Assembly (NCBI GenBank): GCA_011319805.1
Contig: SJRY01000263.1
Coordinates: forward strand, 434,001 to 498,000
Length of the DNA stretch: 64,000 nucleotides
From: Macrocybe gigantea
Lineage: Eukaryota > Basidiomycota > Agaricomycetes > Agaricales > Callistosporiaceae
Direction: 5' to 3'
Shown: one piece after another, positions 10,965 through 22,744 of the stretch
How positions within the stretch are numbered: position 1 is the first letter of the stretch
Layout of the letters: each line of letters opens with the position of its first letter
Position numbers and translations under genes: made by a program
The notes under the pieces: model-generated
The model's database searches: none
What the model was told of the DNA's origin: nothing
Seen by the model: only the letters and a program-made list of their open reading frames with translations

Positions 10965-13506
10965 ATGAAATACCTCGCTCTCCTCAGCGGCGGCAAGGAC
11001 AGCTGCTACAACCTACTGCACTGCGCAAAAAATGGCCACGAGCTGGTTGCTGCGGCGTCTTTGGGCCCACAACCTGGCAAAGGTACTGTTGTTCTGGATT
11101 CTTTACTGGTCGACACCTGGGCCGACAACTATCTCTTGCTAAGAGGAACTCGATTCGTATCTCTATCAGACCGTGGGCCAGGATGTAATCGAGCTCGTTG
11201 CGCGTGCTTTAGATATCCCCCTGTACCGACGCGTCATCAGCGGGGGAGCGATCGAACAAGGATCAGAGTATGGGAGCAGGAACGCTTCCGATCCGTTGGC
11301 CGTCGAAGGTGACGAGACCGAGGACTTGTTTATTTTATTGTCTCTTGTGAAGGTCAGTCCTTTGATATAGCTCATTATTTTCTTCAGTAACTCCAATTCT
11401 CTTGCCAGTCGCGTCATCCAGATGTTCAAGGGGTTTCCGTAGGCGCCATTCTCTCCAATTATCAGCGAGTGCGCGTTGAACATGTGTAAGCCGGGTTATG
11501 CATGGTTTGAAGGGACAGTACCAACGTCGCACGATAGATGTCGCAGATTGGGCCTGACACCTCTTTGCTATCTCTGGCAGAGAGACCAGAAAGAACTGCT
11601 GGATGAAATGATTCAAGCAGGCATGAACTCCATCCTTATCAAAGTCGCTGGTATTGGATTGTCTACCAAACACTTGGGAATGACTCTTGCAGAAATGCAG
11701 CCCATTTTGACACGATTGGTATATACTTCATTGCACCACCGGCTCTGAATTGACATGAGACCGGGCAGTCCGACCTCTACGGGTCTCATATATGTGGTGA
11801 AGGCGGTGAGTACGAGACGCTCACCCTGGACTGCCCATTATTCAAGCAGGAGATTGTACTGTATGCCAGATTTTTGGTCCCGGGAGCTTACACTAATTCA
11901 GAACATAGGCAGGACGTCGAGACAGTCATTCATTCTGACAATGACTTTGCTTCGGTCGCTTTCTTGCGCATCAAAGGCGCTCACTTGAAACCCAAACCAA
12001 CTAGGTCCTCATCTGAAGTCAAGATACCACCTTTACTTGAAAGCCCCTTTTCGTCCATGGAAGAGATTATATCAGACACGGAAGATCACGCAAAATCCCT
12101 CAGGTCGACAGACATAGATCTTCTTTCTTTTCAAGAGCCTCGGCTTCCACAAGCCCAGAGACATGCAAGGCGTGTCAACTCCTGGGTTTCTATATCAAAT
12201 ATACAACGTCAGGAGCCATCTGTTGACACATCCATCGAGGACGAGGTGGGAGAATGCTTCGCTAACCTTAGAGGTTGGTTCTTTATATACCTGCTTTCCG
12301 GCGGCGTCTAAGTAGATACGCTTCTTAGGCCGTCTCGCTGACTATAGCTTGAGTTTGCGGCATTGCGCCATAATCAATGTCCTGCTTTCATCTATGGACC
12401 TATTTGGTCAGGTGAACAGTGCATATGGTACTTTCTTTGGGACCAGTCCTCCAGCTCGAGCTTGCGTGGCGGTCGATCTGCCTCCTGGTATACGCGTGAG
12501 ACTCGATTGCTTGGCGTTTTCGGAAGAGAAAGCTTCGGACCGCCACGCCCTTCATGTTCAAGGTCTAAGCTACTGGGCGCCGGCAAACATAGGTCCATAT
12601 TCGCAGGCCATCTCGGTCAGCACCTACACTCTGCTGCTGTACAACCCTTGGATAACACAATTTTAACCAGGTTGGTGAACATGTCTTTGTATCGGGTCAG
12701 ATTGGCCTGATCCCAAGAAACCTCTCGTTACCATCACCGCGGGTATTTGGCAAAGAGATAGCATTGGTGTCGCAACATGCGTTGCGCATTGTTGATGCCA
12801 TCCGAAGCAATACCGGTGGTGGCTGGACAGGCTACCCGCATTTTGATTTGTACTGGCTTACGGAAGAAGGGAACGTTGCCAATGTCAGGCAGGCGAACCG
12901 TGCACTTGCGCAAGTGATTTAATTGTCCTGCCCCCTGCCTGGTCATTGCGTCTGACCATCTTGGCAGGAAACTGATGTCCCGACACTCTATGTTGTCGTT
13001 AAAGCCTTGCCGCGGAATGCTTTGGTAGAGAAGCAAGTTCTTCTCCACACCGGGCGCTTAAGCACTTTCGACCGAGATACGGGCGAAACATTGCTGCAGC
13101 CTCATAAACCGCGATATGATGCAGGTTTGTTGCAGCGACAGCTATACTTTAGTTTATTCTCATCCATATGCGCAGGTCGGCTAGACTCGTCACCTTCTTC
13201 GACTATATATTGGGAGGTAACTCAGTTCGACGGAGGGCCCTCGTGCGCAATTTTTTGCGTTCGCGGCGACATAGGTCAGTTCAAGTTATTGTAAGAGTCT
13301 GCATCAGATACTCATCCCTCCATGCAGAAGATGCGGTGGTGTTGTCTAATCCTCAGCTTCAATGGATCTTGAAAATGTCACCGTCCTTATTGTCTGTCCG
13401 GTTGTTTTATGACGTATCAGTTTCTTCAAATCGTGCGTTTAATTTTATATTCACGTTCGCTTTTCTAACTCTTGTGAGGCAGCGGCCGCCTTTAATCAAT
13501 TCATAA
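10965..13506 (+). CDS. DPH6: Diphthine-ammonia ligase with C-terminal RidA-like domains
   Basis: Performs the last step of diphthamide formation on elongation factor 2. The PP-loop ATP pyrophosphatase motif is at the very start (MKYLALLSGGKDSCYNLL). It is followed by YQTVGQDVIELVARALD, GDETEDLF, GVSVGAILSNYQRVR, TPLCYLWQRDQKEL and GSHICGEGGEYETLTLDCP. As in yeast Dph6, the C-terminal half carries RidA/YjgF-type segments: NSAYGTFFGTSPPARACVA, YWAPANIGPYSQAI and VGEHVFVSGQIGLIP. I chose the ATG at 10965 because it begins the PP-loop strand; the upstream ATG at 10902 adds unrelated residues. At least eight introns. The last exon and the stop at 13506 are less certain. Confidence 0.9.
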
Positions 13507-13687
13507 CTGGGCAAGGGTCGTGGGTACCTACGTTGATACCTTGCAGACATATTTTCTCCAGAGATATGGATCGGTGGGACTATGCGCTCGTTACTTTAAG
13601 CATGTGAATGCGTGAAAATGCATATTATGAAGAATGGTTACAGTCTGCTAGAGCCTAGGTCAACAAATGTGGTAATATGATACATTC

Positions 13688-16170
13688 CTATGGGCGGCCC
13701 TCTTGCTCGAGAACCTTCATTTCTCCAAGCCTACGACGCATGGCCTTCTCTGTCGGTGTAGGGGCAACCATACGTGCCAACGCTGCACCCAGCAATGTAC
13801 AAACGCCCCCGAAGCGCAAAACCCAACCCACACCCGATTTGCCATAATACTTTGTCTCACCAGTACCTCGATTGGTCCCGTCCACAATTCTGAAGATGAC
13901 GCTGGTGACAACAGCAACCTGAGGCGGGGGATCAGTCCATGGAATTAGTCCAGAGTTGTGATTGAAAACGAACTATGAGTTGTGGCATAACAATGGCCAA
14001 ATTATGTATACCCAAAACTGTGCCACCGGCGGCCGGTGCACCAAAGGCAGCAGCCTCGAGCACTGCAGCAGCATCGTCGAATGAACGACGACGGATTAAC
14101 GGTTGTCGTTCGCCATTGTTATTACGGCGTGGAGGAGGGGTCGAGAGGACACGTGTATGGGATGGCCGGCGGCTAGTGTCTCGGTTGTTATTATTGGTTG
14201 ACGAATCTTTGAGGACCTGAGGGGTGGCTCAAAACGGGGTCATCGCAAAAGCACGAAAGAAGCATACCTCCATGATAATTGCAAAAGGCACCCACATAGC
14301 AACAGCCCAGCATATACCGACAAGACTGACGAAGATGGTGGCCTGGGATGGTGGCATTGAGTTTATTAAACGAAATAGGTGATGCGCAACACTGACCTGG
14401 ACCGTGGTCGTTATGAAGACTGTCGAGAAAGTCAGAAAGCTGAACAATATCAAGGCACCTGTCCAGATGTTGCGCAACAGAAATGGCATCACAGGCAGGC
14501 GCAAGGGTTTTCCTTCTCGAAGCGCTTCTGCACGCCATTGGCGAACTGTATCGCGCAACCGCGATATTTCAGCATCTTCATCGACATCTTCAGGCCTGTC
14601 CATAAGCCTTCTGTCACGATTTGCAAGATGGGGCAATAACGTCCCAAAAATGACCCCGACTGTGTAATGTGATGAGCGTTGACCGCATAACAAGGCCGCT
14701 CAAACGAACCGATGCTATACAGTAACATCGCGAATTCGCCCTTTCGAGTTGCTAATTCCGGATCAGGCTCCCGTTGTAGTTCATAAGCCATCACTTGACC
14801 CATGTAGGTAGTTCTGAAGGACGAGTTTAATCGTACCGGCAGGAACAAGAGGTGAAAAGACACTTCACGAGTAAAACAGAAAAGGAAACCTAAGAAGCAT
14901 TTCAGCGACAAATTGTAAAAAAGGAGAGAAGATATGCACCAGCCCATGAAAGCGCATAATTGGACAAAGCAAACGCGTCTAACTTGTTTCGGAAGATTGA
15001 GGGTAGCGATACGTATGTTGGTGAGTACGTCCCGGAACGTACTGCAAAATGATCAGTTTTCACACTTACTACAATCAAGGTCACACACCTGTGCCTTCTG
15101 TGTACTTCAGACCTCTCCTGCTCTTCATGAAAGAAGCAGGTCATCCAGACGGTGATAACAAGAATGATGATGCAGATCACGCAAAATTTGCGGAATTGGC
15201 CTCCACCCAGTAGTTTAATCACCGGCAGTTTATCGAGAGGCAAAAATCCTATGCGTAAAACGTTCGCTTAGCCCACTGGAGCGCGACATTAAATGATAAT
15301 TACCAAATCCAAAGCCTATGATGTTACCAGCATTGGTCATTCGGCCGTGCCAGGCGTTACCTGCACTTAGTTGTTCCGGGGGAGTGATGTCGAGCAAGAG
15401 ATTTCTAAGCGAGGCTTGAAGGCCGTTCAAGGCAAAGTCTAGGATGTAGAAAGAGACGACGGCGAATCCGATGGCTGTTCGTACGCTCTAAAAAGCTGTC
15501 AGGACGACGGAGAGCGTACCACTGAAGCAGCATGCTTACTTTTCTCTTGATTTCCTCTTGCCCATGACTTGGAGAGCTAAATATGGAATCGATGAAAAAG
15601 CTCGCAATCTCCTGGCAATACGCAAGCGTGAATGTGGACACCACAAGGGCTATCGTCGACAGTATAATCCAATATCTCCGGCGGTATTTCGACGGTGAAG
15701 AATCAGAGAGGGCGCCTAGAAAGGCCATGGGCTAAGCGCTGAGCCGTGATCGAGAACTGGAAGTGTTGCATACCTATGACAGGTTGGGCGATGAGGCCGC
15801 TGATTGGGCCTGCCAGCCACACAAGGGATGTGATATGTTCTGAAAGCCCAAGGCTCAGGAGAAAGGGTGTTCCATAACTGCGATGGGAAGATGAGGGAAA
15901 GCAACAAGACACCAATGAGCATAAGCTTCCGCACCCAAGCTCGACGGTCCAAGCAATCTGAGCTCCGGCCATGGATATGCTGAGGGTGATGAGGTCCCAC
16001 GTCGACAACAGCTTCTTCGCTGACTGAGCCTGGCCATTGCTGTCGACGTTTCGTGACCTGGAATCCGAACTAGCGTTCGGGGCAGAAACGAGTGTTCGCT
16101 TTGACCCAGCAGTGGGCCAAGGTATCTGGGCCGTCGAATTGGGTTCGCCATCTGTGGTTGGTGGTATCAT
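13688..16170 (-). CDS. MFS sugar/H+ symporter of the SLC45/Sut1 (sucrose, alpha-glucoside) type
   Basis: Twelve-segment plasma-membrane transporter. A 55-residue Ser-rich cytosolic N-terminus leads to TLSISMAGAQIAWTVELGYG, SLVWLAGPISGLIAQP, and the loop 2-3 motif SDSSPSKYRRRYWI. Later blocks are ISFYILDFALNGLQ-like, RNLLLDITPPEQ, NAWHGRMTNAGNIIGFG, CAFMGWC, TYMGQVMAYE and VSLVGICWAVAMWVPFAI. The last exons give a cytosolic loop rich in Asn/Arg and a final segment (GKSGVGWVLRFGGVCTLLG). This pattern matches S. pombe Sut1 and plant sucrose carriers. The exact sugar cannot be read from sequence. The join after PVIG is not phase-clean, possibly another one-base error. Confidence 0.85.
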
Positions 16171-16415
16171 CTGTATATGTTGGACGGTGGAAGAGCGTGT
16201 AGGTCAAGCAGGCATCTGGCCTTGGAAGTATACTTATAGTGATCTGGCGTTTTAAACGTGCAGTGCCTCGGGTCTTGAGCATGGTCGGCACTCTCCGATC
16301 CCAGTAATCACTGAGATTCATACATACATGTACAACAACGATACAGACAACAGACGTTCTCTAATGAAATAACTCATACAGATGATAATACAACGACTAA
16401 AAGACAAACCTCCCC

Positions 16416-18410
16416 TCAGGTGCCGCGAACTGAAGTAACGGACATTCCACGCCTGTGGCTGGAACTCGAGAGCTGTTCGACGTTCGACAGGGGCTTGGAA
16501 AGTATGTGAAAAGCTTTCCTGCGGCCGGCAATTGGCGCGAGACCATCCTCTTGGGGCGGTTCGGGGAACTGCGCATATTGACTCGGTGGGCCGGTGTAAT
16601 TTTCGATCTGTCCTGCGATCTTCCGGTCTGGATTCTGCGATCGCGGCGAAGTGGATGTTGACGATGACCGACTTAGTAATGAGATGGGCGACTGCGTTGT
16701 CTGGGACGCCGGGTTCGTGCCAGCGCGCGTCCGGCTTTCAGGGTGAGGGTGAAGGGGGTGAGTTGCAAACAAGCCATCGTGTGGTGAACGCAGCTGAGCC
16801 GCTGACACAGAAGGTCGCAATCGTCTCGGTGTCATGGAGCTATTTATCGAGATGGAGTTCAGTGATGTGATGTCATCTCCGTTGGGCACAGCCCCAACGG
16901 AAGAAAGGTTCGAGCCGTTTTGTGAGCGGTTGTCCGTGGATGACGTGCCTTGGCTTCCACTCCGATTCCGCCTCAGATATTTTTCCATGGCGTCGGCGTC
17001 TTGTTCTCGGACGCGGTTGGCTATAGGCGAGAGAACGGAGGCAGGATTAATGGAAGCAGCGAGCGCCGTTGAGGAAGAGACGAAAGAGGGACCGGGAAAC
17101 GTAGCTGTACTACTTGTGGAGGGTACAGGGGTATGACCTGACGAGGTTGGATGGAGGTATACGGAGTTTGAGACTGTTGAAAATTGGGATGGGGATGACG
17201 ACGACGAGAAGGATGACTGGGCGGGATTTCCAGGATTCAAGGCATGGCTGTCGATGTCACCACTATCCGATGTGGCGGTCGTTCGACTCGTGCCGGAACC
17301 GCTCCGTAATCGGGGCATAGAGTCCTGCACCTTGGAGGGCACGCTTATGGGCGGAGACCCTCTCCATTCGTTGCCCCTTTCAGCTGCCTGCGCAAAAACG
17401 AGTCTTCTCGATTTCTTTTGATTTTCTGATTGCAAACGAGCAGAATCCAGTAGCGTATCCCGTGTGCTATAACTATATGCGGTGTCATAAACCGTTCCAG
17501 TCTGTGGCATAGATGAGACTCACGAATAGGCATAATCTGACGCTGTGAATCCTTCGTTGTTCCTAGCAGTGTATTGACATCCCCTTTCGATTAAGAGTTG
17601 AACAACCTTGTTTAGATAAAATTGTCAGATTAGCGCGCGAGGGAGCTAACGATCATTTACAGGTATGTGGCCCCAAGCGCTGGCACTAGTACATAGTCAG
17701 CCAAGAGCAGATGATGGATATTAAAAACCTTACTAGTGCAGCGGGGTGTTACCTTTGTTGTCTGCAAGATCGTAGTCGGCGCCTAGGTCACAAAGCATCT
17801 TAAGGATGTATGTGAGGTAAACGGTACAGCTATACTTGAGGGAAACGTCCACATACCCTTACAAGCTCTTCGTTGCCCTTCAACGAGGCTAGGTGTAAGG
17901 CAGTCTTCCCTTGGGCATTTGACCAATCTAATATCCCTGAATAACGATCGTAGTACAAACGCGCCATACGCAGTATAGCCCCTGAAGCGTCTTGCGCTGA
18001 AGGCTGGGATGAATAAGGATTGGCAGGCGCAGGTTTCGAGTCTGCCAGCAGCATAAGGATGGTGTTGTTTTCAAAATCCTTTGCATGCATCGTCAGCATT
18101 CATGTGTTTTCCTTTGCTACAAAATACGAGGAGAAAAAGAGTCCATACCCTAGTCAATTCATTGTCATCGTGACCAGCAGATAACAGAAACTCAAAGGTT
18201 TCTTCATGACCGAGAGTGGCGGCCCATGCAAGCGAGGTAAATCGTCGGGGCGCGGTGTCGGGATTGCGCATGTCAGTGCGCTGTATGAGCCGTTTCACGA
18301 GGAACAGATTGTTTTCTGTCGTGTGGTCAGTCGAAGAAAGGCAATGACAACAACAGTCATGTACCTTTGACCGCCCTTCTCAGCCTGACCGACGCATCCT
18401 TTTCGGCCAT
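16416..18410 (-). CDS. Ankyrin-repeat protein with long Ser-rich tail
   Basis: Short first exon MAEKDASVRLRRAVK, then ENNLFLVKRLIQRTDMRNPD and three to four ankyrin repeats (TSLAWAATLGHEETFEFLL, GKTALHLASLKGNEELVR, NTPLHYASAWGHIPVVQ). The repeats end at ARNNEGFTASDYAYSYSTR, and a serine-rich disordered tail of about 350 residues follows, ending in SVTSVRGT. Six introns fit in frame. The intron at about 17465-17522 removes the ATG that opens the long tail ORF, so that ATG is not a start. It is probably a conserved cytosolic scaffold; no enzymatic motif is present. Divergent from the STEEP1 homologue across 129 bp. Confidence 0.8.
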
Positions 18411-18539
18411 TGGAGGAAGAGGTGAAAGTGGGCAGATGAAAAGGACGACGGGCGATTTACACAAGAGATAGCTTTTGGGTCACGTGGTAACGGGATGCAG
18501 TGTCAATCATGGGCTGTGCGATTTCTGTTAAAAACTCTG
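18411..18539. promoter_or_regulatory. Divergent promoter, ankyrin gene / STEEP1 homologue
   Basis: 129 bp between the two start codons. No TATA box seen. It contains CACGTG at 18481-18486 (a palindromic E-box), a known binding site for bHLH factors. Confidence 0.5.
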
Positions 18540-19202
18540 ATGCCTAAGGTCGTCTCGCGCTCAGCTGTTTCATCCTCTACTGATGGCAAGATATCATTTA
18601 TTTTCGTGGCATCACTCTCGCAGAAAGTTGACCTGCTTTTGGACCTTGCAGCTCGGCCAACTCCATCTTCTGCTGCCGCCTTGCGTGTTTATTGCGCGTA
18701 ATGTCGCCGCGTCTTGTCGTTCAACAGGCTGACACGTTTCCCAGATTGCATTTGCGGCGAATTTATCGTGGGTTGTTCGCTATCAACTTGTGAATGTGCT
18801 CTAGAATGACTGCTGTTGACATAGCTCGTGATTGACAAAAGCCTAGCGGCGCTTCCCAGGCGCAAGACTGACAATGCGATTATAATACGGTCTCAAGATT
18901 CAGAAACCGACAAGGCTAGGGTATTCAAGTTGAATGCCACTCCAAGCGATCCTGTCATCCTGGAAAGGTCGATCCTCTACCTTTCACAAGCTGCTAGCAT
19001 GTTGAGACGCCTTCCCGACAGAGATGGCCGACATGAAAAACAGTATCGATTCAATTGCCCGCGATGCTCGCTGATGATTGGATACCAGTCTCTTCCTCCC
19101 CCTGTCAAATCTGCGCCATTTTTATACATCCTCAATGGGGCCCTTACCCAGATACAGGGTCAGATCCCGCCAGACGCTTTTGATGGGGAAAACAATTTGT
19201 AA
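18540..19202 (+). CDS. STEEP1 (CXorf56, UPF0428) homologue
   Basis: Small cysteine-containing protein of the STEEP1 family. It opens with the conserved MPKVVSRSAVSSSTD. After introns it gives LRVYYCICGEFI (a CxC pair), VIDKSLAALPRRKTDNA, KARVFKLN and HEKQYRFNCPRCSLMIGYQS (a CxxC pair). Together these could bind one zinc ion. It ends GENNL at 19202. Two of its introns, at 18586-18651 and 18694-18744, can only be spliced in frame with GC donors. The human protein helps STING leave the ER; fungi lack STING, so the fungal role must be something older. Identification rests on the N-terminus, the cysteine pairs and their order. Confidence 0.8.
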
Positions 19203-19848
19203 AATGTTTGTTGTAAAACACGCCCAATACCTGGCCTTGGTCTGAAGAGATATGCATTAGTCAGAACATCCAGAGCATCTGTGAAAGATTGCAAAAAGAA
19301 AAAAGGTGGCTCAGCTACCGTTGTAGAAAGTACATTCAGCACGTTTATGTCCAAGACAGAAACGTTCGTACAGTGTGAATAATGTTGACATCGTCGCCGA
19401 AGAAGAAATGAAACAAAATCAGGAAAAAAAAAAACCCACCAGGAAACAAGTGCGCTTGAAGGATTTTTCATTGGGCGACGTCTTTTTTATACACTGATAA
19501 ATTATTTGGCTTGATTTGTGCCTAAAGCCTTCGACAAACATGTGCAGATAAGTTAAGTGGCATGTGGCTCGAGGAAGCAATTTAAACTGATGCGCCGTCG
19601 TCGTTGTCGTCGACGCGGAGGACGGAGTCGGAATGGAGTTTGTGTTATGAAGTTCTCCTCAACGTAACATCAGGCGCGAATTTTTCATAGTACATTCTCT
19701 CCTAGCGCCGCAGCTACTCGGCTTGCAAGAAAACGCCGTGGCCGCCCTGAGAAATTCAACATCCGCCCAACGGCGCGAAAGCCCTGAGTTCGCTTCCATT
19801 TTCTGGACGCAAATATCTGTCCCATTCCCTAATACCACATCACCGCTC
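19203..19848. other. Intergenic region, STEEP1 homologue to WTAP
   Basis: About 645 bp with A/T-rich stretches (several A-runs near 19420-19435). Short open frames are present but none shows a recognisable or conserved peptide. It holds the 3' end of the STEEP1 gene and the promoter and leader of the WTAP gene. Confidence 0.5.
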
Positions 19849-21103
19849 ATGGCCCTGCCGTCGCCTCGAGAACTCGAACTGGAGGCTCTCCTGAGGCAGC
19901 GCGATGCAAAGCTCGTCGAGCTCAGTGTGAGATCTTCTCCGAGTCTCAAACATGGCGTGCTCCACCTACTCTGACATGAAACCGTTTTTCTCTTTTCTTT
20001 TTCTTGTGCAGGATGAGGTGACGCAGCTGAGGCAGTATGTAGCGTCGCAGCCAGGGCCCTCCACGACTGAGGCCATCACCCTCCCTCCGACGACGGCGTC
20101 TATGCTGCTTGCTCGCGTGCACGCTGCGGCTTCCTCCATGACTGCCGCAGGTGTAACGAGTTCTGGGACGGTCGTGGCTGCCCTCAACCAACGTATCAAG
20201 CTCCTGCAGGAAGAAAACGACGAATTGTACGACATTCTGAAGAAAGGTGAAACCGGGCGGTTGAAGGAGGAGGCGCGGGGCCTCCGTCGGATCGTCGACA
20301 GGCTGGAGAACGCACTCAGAGGTCCGTCATTTATCCTGTCTCTCGCACACACCTGGCGTGCTCATTTGCCGTACTTGATGCAGAATCGCACCAGGTGATA
20401 TCCACGCTCTCGTCAGTACACGCTCCCAGTCCCTCTTTCCTTCATACCCCGTTGATCTAATTATTGACACAGCACGGAGCTAGACAAAAGCTACGAAGCG
20501 TTCGCTGCTTATCGCGTGAGCAACAATTCGCGGCCATACTCCAGCTCACCGAGGAACTCGTACTATATGCCTGCTCCCTCTGCAAGCACAGGCAATAACG
20601 GCACCGTCCCCTCAGCGGGCAAGCTCCCTCCAACAGGACCCAGGGCGCACAAGAAGCCGCGCATATCCGATGCAGGCGCACAGCAATCGCAGCAGCGCCA
20701 CCATGTGCCCTCGTCAGCGCGTGGAGGACACGACACCGGCGGCGGTAGGGAGTGGACGGGTCGGCAGCCGTCGGATGGACGCGGCGCGTCCTCCGCGAAA
20801 CCGACAGGCGCAATGAAAATGGATTACGACGAGGATCAGCGGGCGCGTCCACCATCGCCGGTGCGCGAGCGTAACCGGGACCGGGAACGGGACAGGGAGC
20901 GAGAGCGGGACCGAGGACCAAGGGAACGCGAGCGAGACAGAGACAGAGATAGGGACAGGGGCGACAGGGTAAGGGACCGCGACAGCGTCAAGTCGTTCAG
21001 ACGCAATGGGAATTTCGGAGGAGGAGGATCCAATCGAGGGTCCGGAGGCAGACGTAGCGACACAGGTGGCGATCGGACGTTGGCTGAGCGGATGGGACTC
21101 TAA
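19849..21103 (+). CDS. WTAP/Mum2/Fl(2)d-type subunit of the m6A mRNA methyltransferase complex
   Basis: Nuclear coiled-coil scaffold of the N6-adenosine methylation writer. Exon 1 gives LPSPRELELEALLRQRDAKL; the next exon DEVTQLRQYVA, then the hallmark region ALNQRIKLLQEENDELYDIL followed by GETGRLKEEARGLRR. A short exon with TELDKSYEAFAAYR and a long disordered tail follow. The tail contains poly-basic nuclear signals and a striking Arg-Asp/Arg-Glu alternating tract before GGDRTLAERMGL. Three GT-AG introns (the first begins right after LVELS). Family assignment rests on the ENDELYDIL/GETGRLKEE signature, which is highly specific to WTAP proteins. No methyltransferase subunit is in this window. 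Confidence 0.88.
20862..20995 (+). repeat. Arg-Asp/Arg-Glu alternating codon repeat in WTAP tail
   Basis: Degenerate purine-rich repeat encoding about 40 residues of alternating RD and RE pairs, interrupted once by a Gly-Pro. Similar mixed-charge tracts occur in nuclear-speckle and splicing proteins. The purine bias also creates long artificial open frames on the opposite strand. Confidence 0.8.
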
Positions 21104-21851
21104 AATCACAACAAGAGGACGGACCCTGATTTTTTTCTCTTTTTTTGCTCCGTTTTGTTTTGCATTCATGCTCATCTTCGAGAGCCCATGCCTGCTTTGT
21201 AGTAACTATGGTGAGTGACTTTTTTTTTTCTTGCTCTATTATCAATACAGAATAACGACGCTTTTTGACAACAGTGTATTCGTACTGTTTTGTCGTATTG
21301 GCTTTTGCATCTCTGCACTGAATTTATCTATTCTTACTCGCAAGACGCATGGTAACCGACCCAGACCAGACGCACATAATCATTATGACACCGACAGCAC
21401 AGCACGCACACGGAAAGTTCTGTAATGTCTTGTTCGCATTTCATACGACAGTTTATTGAACAGACTATTAGTACGCAACAGAATTATACAGTAGAGCAAG
21501 TAATATAAACGAGTGGATGATGGTTGTACAGGTACTCGTTGGACAAGAAGTATGCATCACAGGAAAGGGATGACAGGTTGATCAGTACAAACACAAGGGT
21601 GGTCGGTGTCAATATCAACGAACGGATAAGGTTAAAGAGAGTGATTAAAGTATGGTTGTCCGTGAAGAAAAGGAATAGTACAACATGTCAACGAGATCCG
21701 AAGGGGAAAGTCCGCCACAAATCCCCTCCGGCTCAGACGTTGACGGTCCTCGTGGTCTTGGCCTTGCCATTCTTTATCGAGAAAAATTTGAGGCATGTCA
21801 TGCCAATGGATTTTGACTTGACAGACGAGTGCCTTACAGAGGGCTTCTCGG
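21104..21851. other. Convergent intergenic region, WTAP / proline-rich protein
   Basis: About 750 bp between two converging genes. It carries T-rich 3' sequence after the WTAP stop (T-runs near 21130-21145 and 21218-21230). An open frame at 21524-21889 has no protein-like signature and I do not call it a gene. Confidence 0.5.
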
Positions 21852-22442
21852 TCAGATCAGTGGATTCTGGATGGGCAAGAGGTCGTTGATTTCGGGCAAA
21901 CGAATGGGGGTAATCGCGCTCGACAGGGGGGGCGATACCGGTTTTCCGGGCGTTGTCTGCTGGAGGACGAATGGCGGGATAGGTGGCACCGGGGGTACGG
22001 GGGACGCAGCTGCTGGGCTCGGCGGCGGCGAAAGATAAGGGACGGCGTTTGAGATGCAGCGCCGATGGGGTCGCCCGTCAGCGGAGTGAGGAGAGGCAGG
22101 GATCTGCAAGGACAAAGACGTGCCCAACGGGGAGACGGAGAGGTTGGAGGAACGGGTGCGCTTCCGGGACGCGTCGGGGCGCGTGCGGGGCTGATCAGCC
22201 ATGTGATCGTAGGACCGTGCAGGATGGAGCAACCTGTGCCCTGTTGGGAAGGGCGAGAGACCAGGAGGGGATGGCGGGTTCGGCGCGGTGGGTCGCTGTA
22301 GGTGCGATATCTGGGTCTGACTGGCAGTAACGGCGACAGATCGCATGCGGGCGCGGAGATGGGGGGACGGGAGGGGCGCGGGGACGAAGTCGGGGGTAGG
22401 CTGGCGCGGGGGAGGGGATTCTGGGCGGACGAAGATGGACAT
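21852..22442 (-). CDS. Proline/serine-rich unrecognised protein
   Basis: Single-exon ORF of 196 residues starting MSIFVRPESPPPRQP. It is very rich in Pro and Ser, with a short basic patch (SRKRTRSSNLSVSP) that could be a nuclear signal and phosphorylation site. Two Pro-rich blocks (YLSPPPSPAAASPVPP and PPIPPFVL) resemble SH3/WW ligands. No fold is apparent. A TATA-like box lies about 36-43 bp upstream. The high GC content opens all frames here, so length alone is weak evidence; the start, TATA element and low-complexity pattern make it moderately likely to be real. Confidence 0.5.
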   Translation of the reverse strand: MSIFVRPESPPPRQPTPDFVPAPLPSPHLRARMRSVAVTASQTQISHLQRPTAPNPPSPPGLSPFPTGHRLLHPARSYDHMADQPRTRPDASRKRTRSSNLSVSPLGTSLSLQIPASPHSADGRPHRRCISNAVPYLSPPPSPAAASPVPPVPPIPPFVLQQTTPGKPVSPPLSSAITPIRLPEINDLLPIQNPLI

Positions 22443-22477
22443 GCTGAACTTTGGCCGGTTTACCAGGCGACTTGTGC

Positions 22478-22485
22478 TTTATATT
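22478..22485 (-). promoter_or_regulatory. TATA-like element of the proline-rich gene
   Basis: On the minus strand the sequence reads AATATAAA, about 36-43 bp before the ATG at 22442, a usual distance for a fungal TATA box with a short leader. Confidence 0.45.
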
Positions 22486-22744
22486 AAAACGCGTCCTTTA
22501 CGTCAGTCATGATGCGCTGTGCAATTGCATGGCAGGCTGCTCAGTTTACGGTTCCGATATTTAAGCTGACACGTTTTTAAACATATCCGGGCTTCGTTTC
22601 ATTTCTTCGTTTTAGGTCGCAATATCGCCGACAATCTCAGCTCGCCTTGCGTTCATATCGGGAGATAAAATATCTAAAACGTGCTAAACAGAACAAGCTA
22701 TGTACAAATGAAAAGAAGCCATCCTTCCATCGATTCAACAGCAT

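Noticed and set aside
17465..17510. ATG at 17510 as the start of a 364-residue protein
   Set aside because: It lies inside an intron; splicing 17465-17522 joins ASDYAYS to YSTRDTLL of the ankyrin protein.
19160..19471. 103-residue minus-strand ORF downstream of STEEP1
   Set aside because: It overlaps the STEEP1 3' end, lies in A/T-rich sequence and has no protein-like pattern.
20457..21175. Long minus-strand open frames opposite WTAP
   Set aside because: They are shadows of the purine-rich Arg-Asp/Arg-Glu repeat, with low-complexity Arg/Ser composition and no homology signal.
21524..21889. 121-residue plus-strand ORF after WTAP
   Set aside because: Composition is unlike the neighbouring proteins, there is no recognisable motif, and it overlaps the 3' end of the proline-rich gene.
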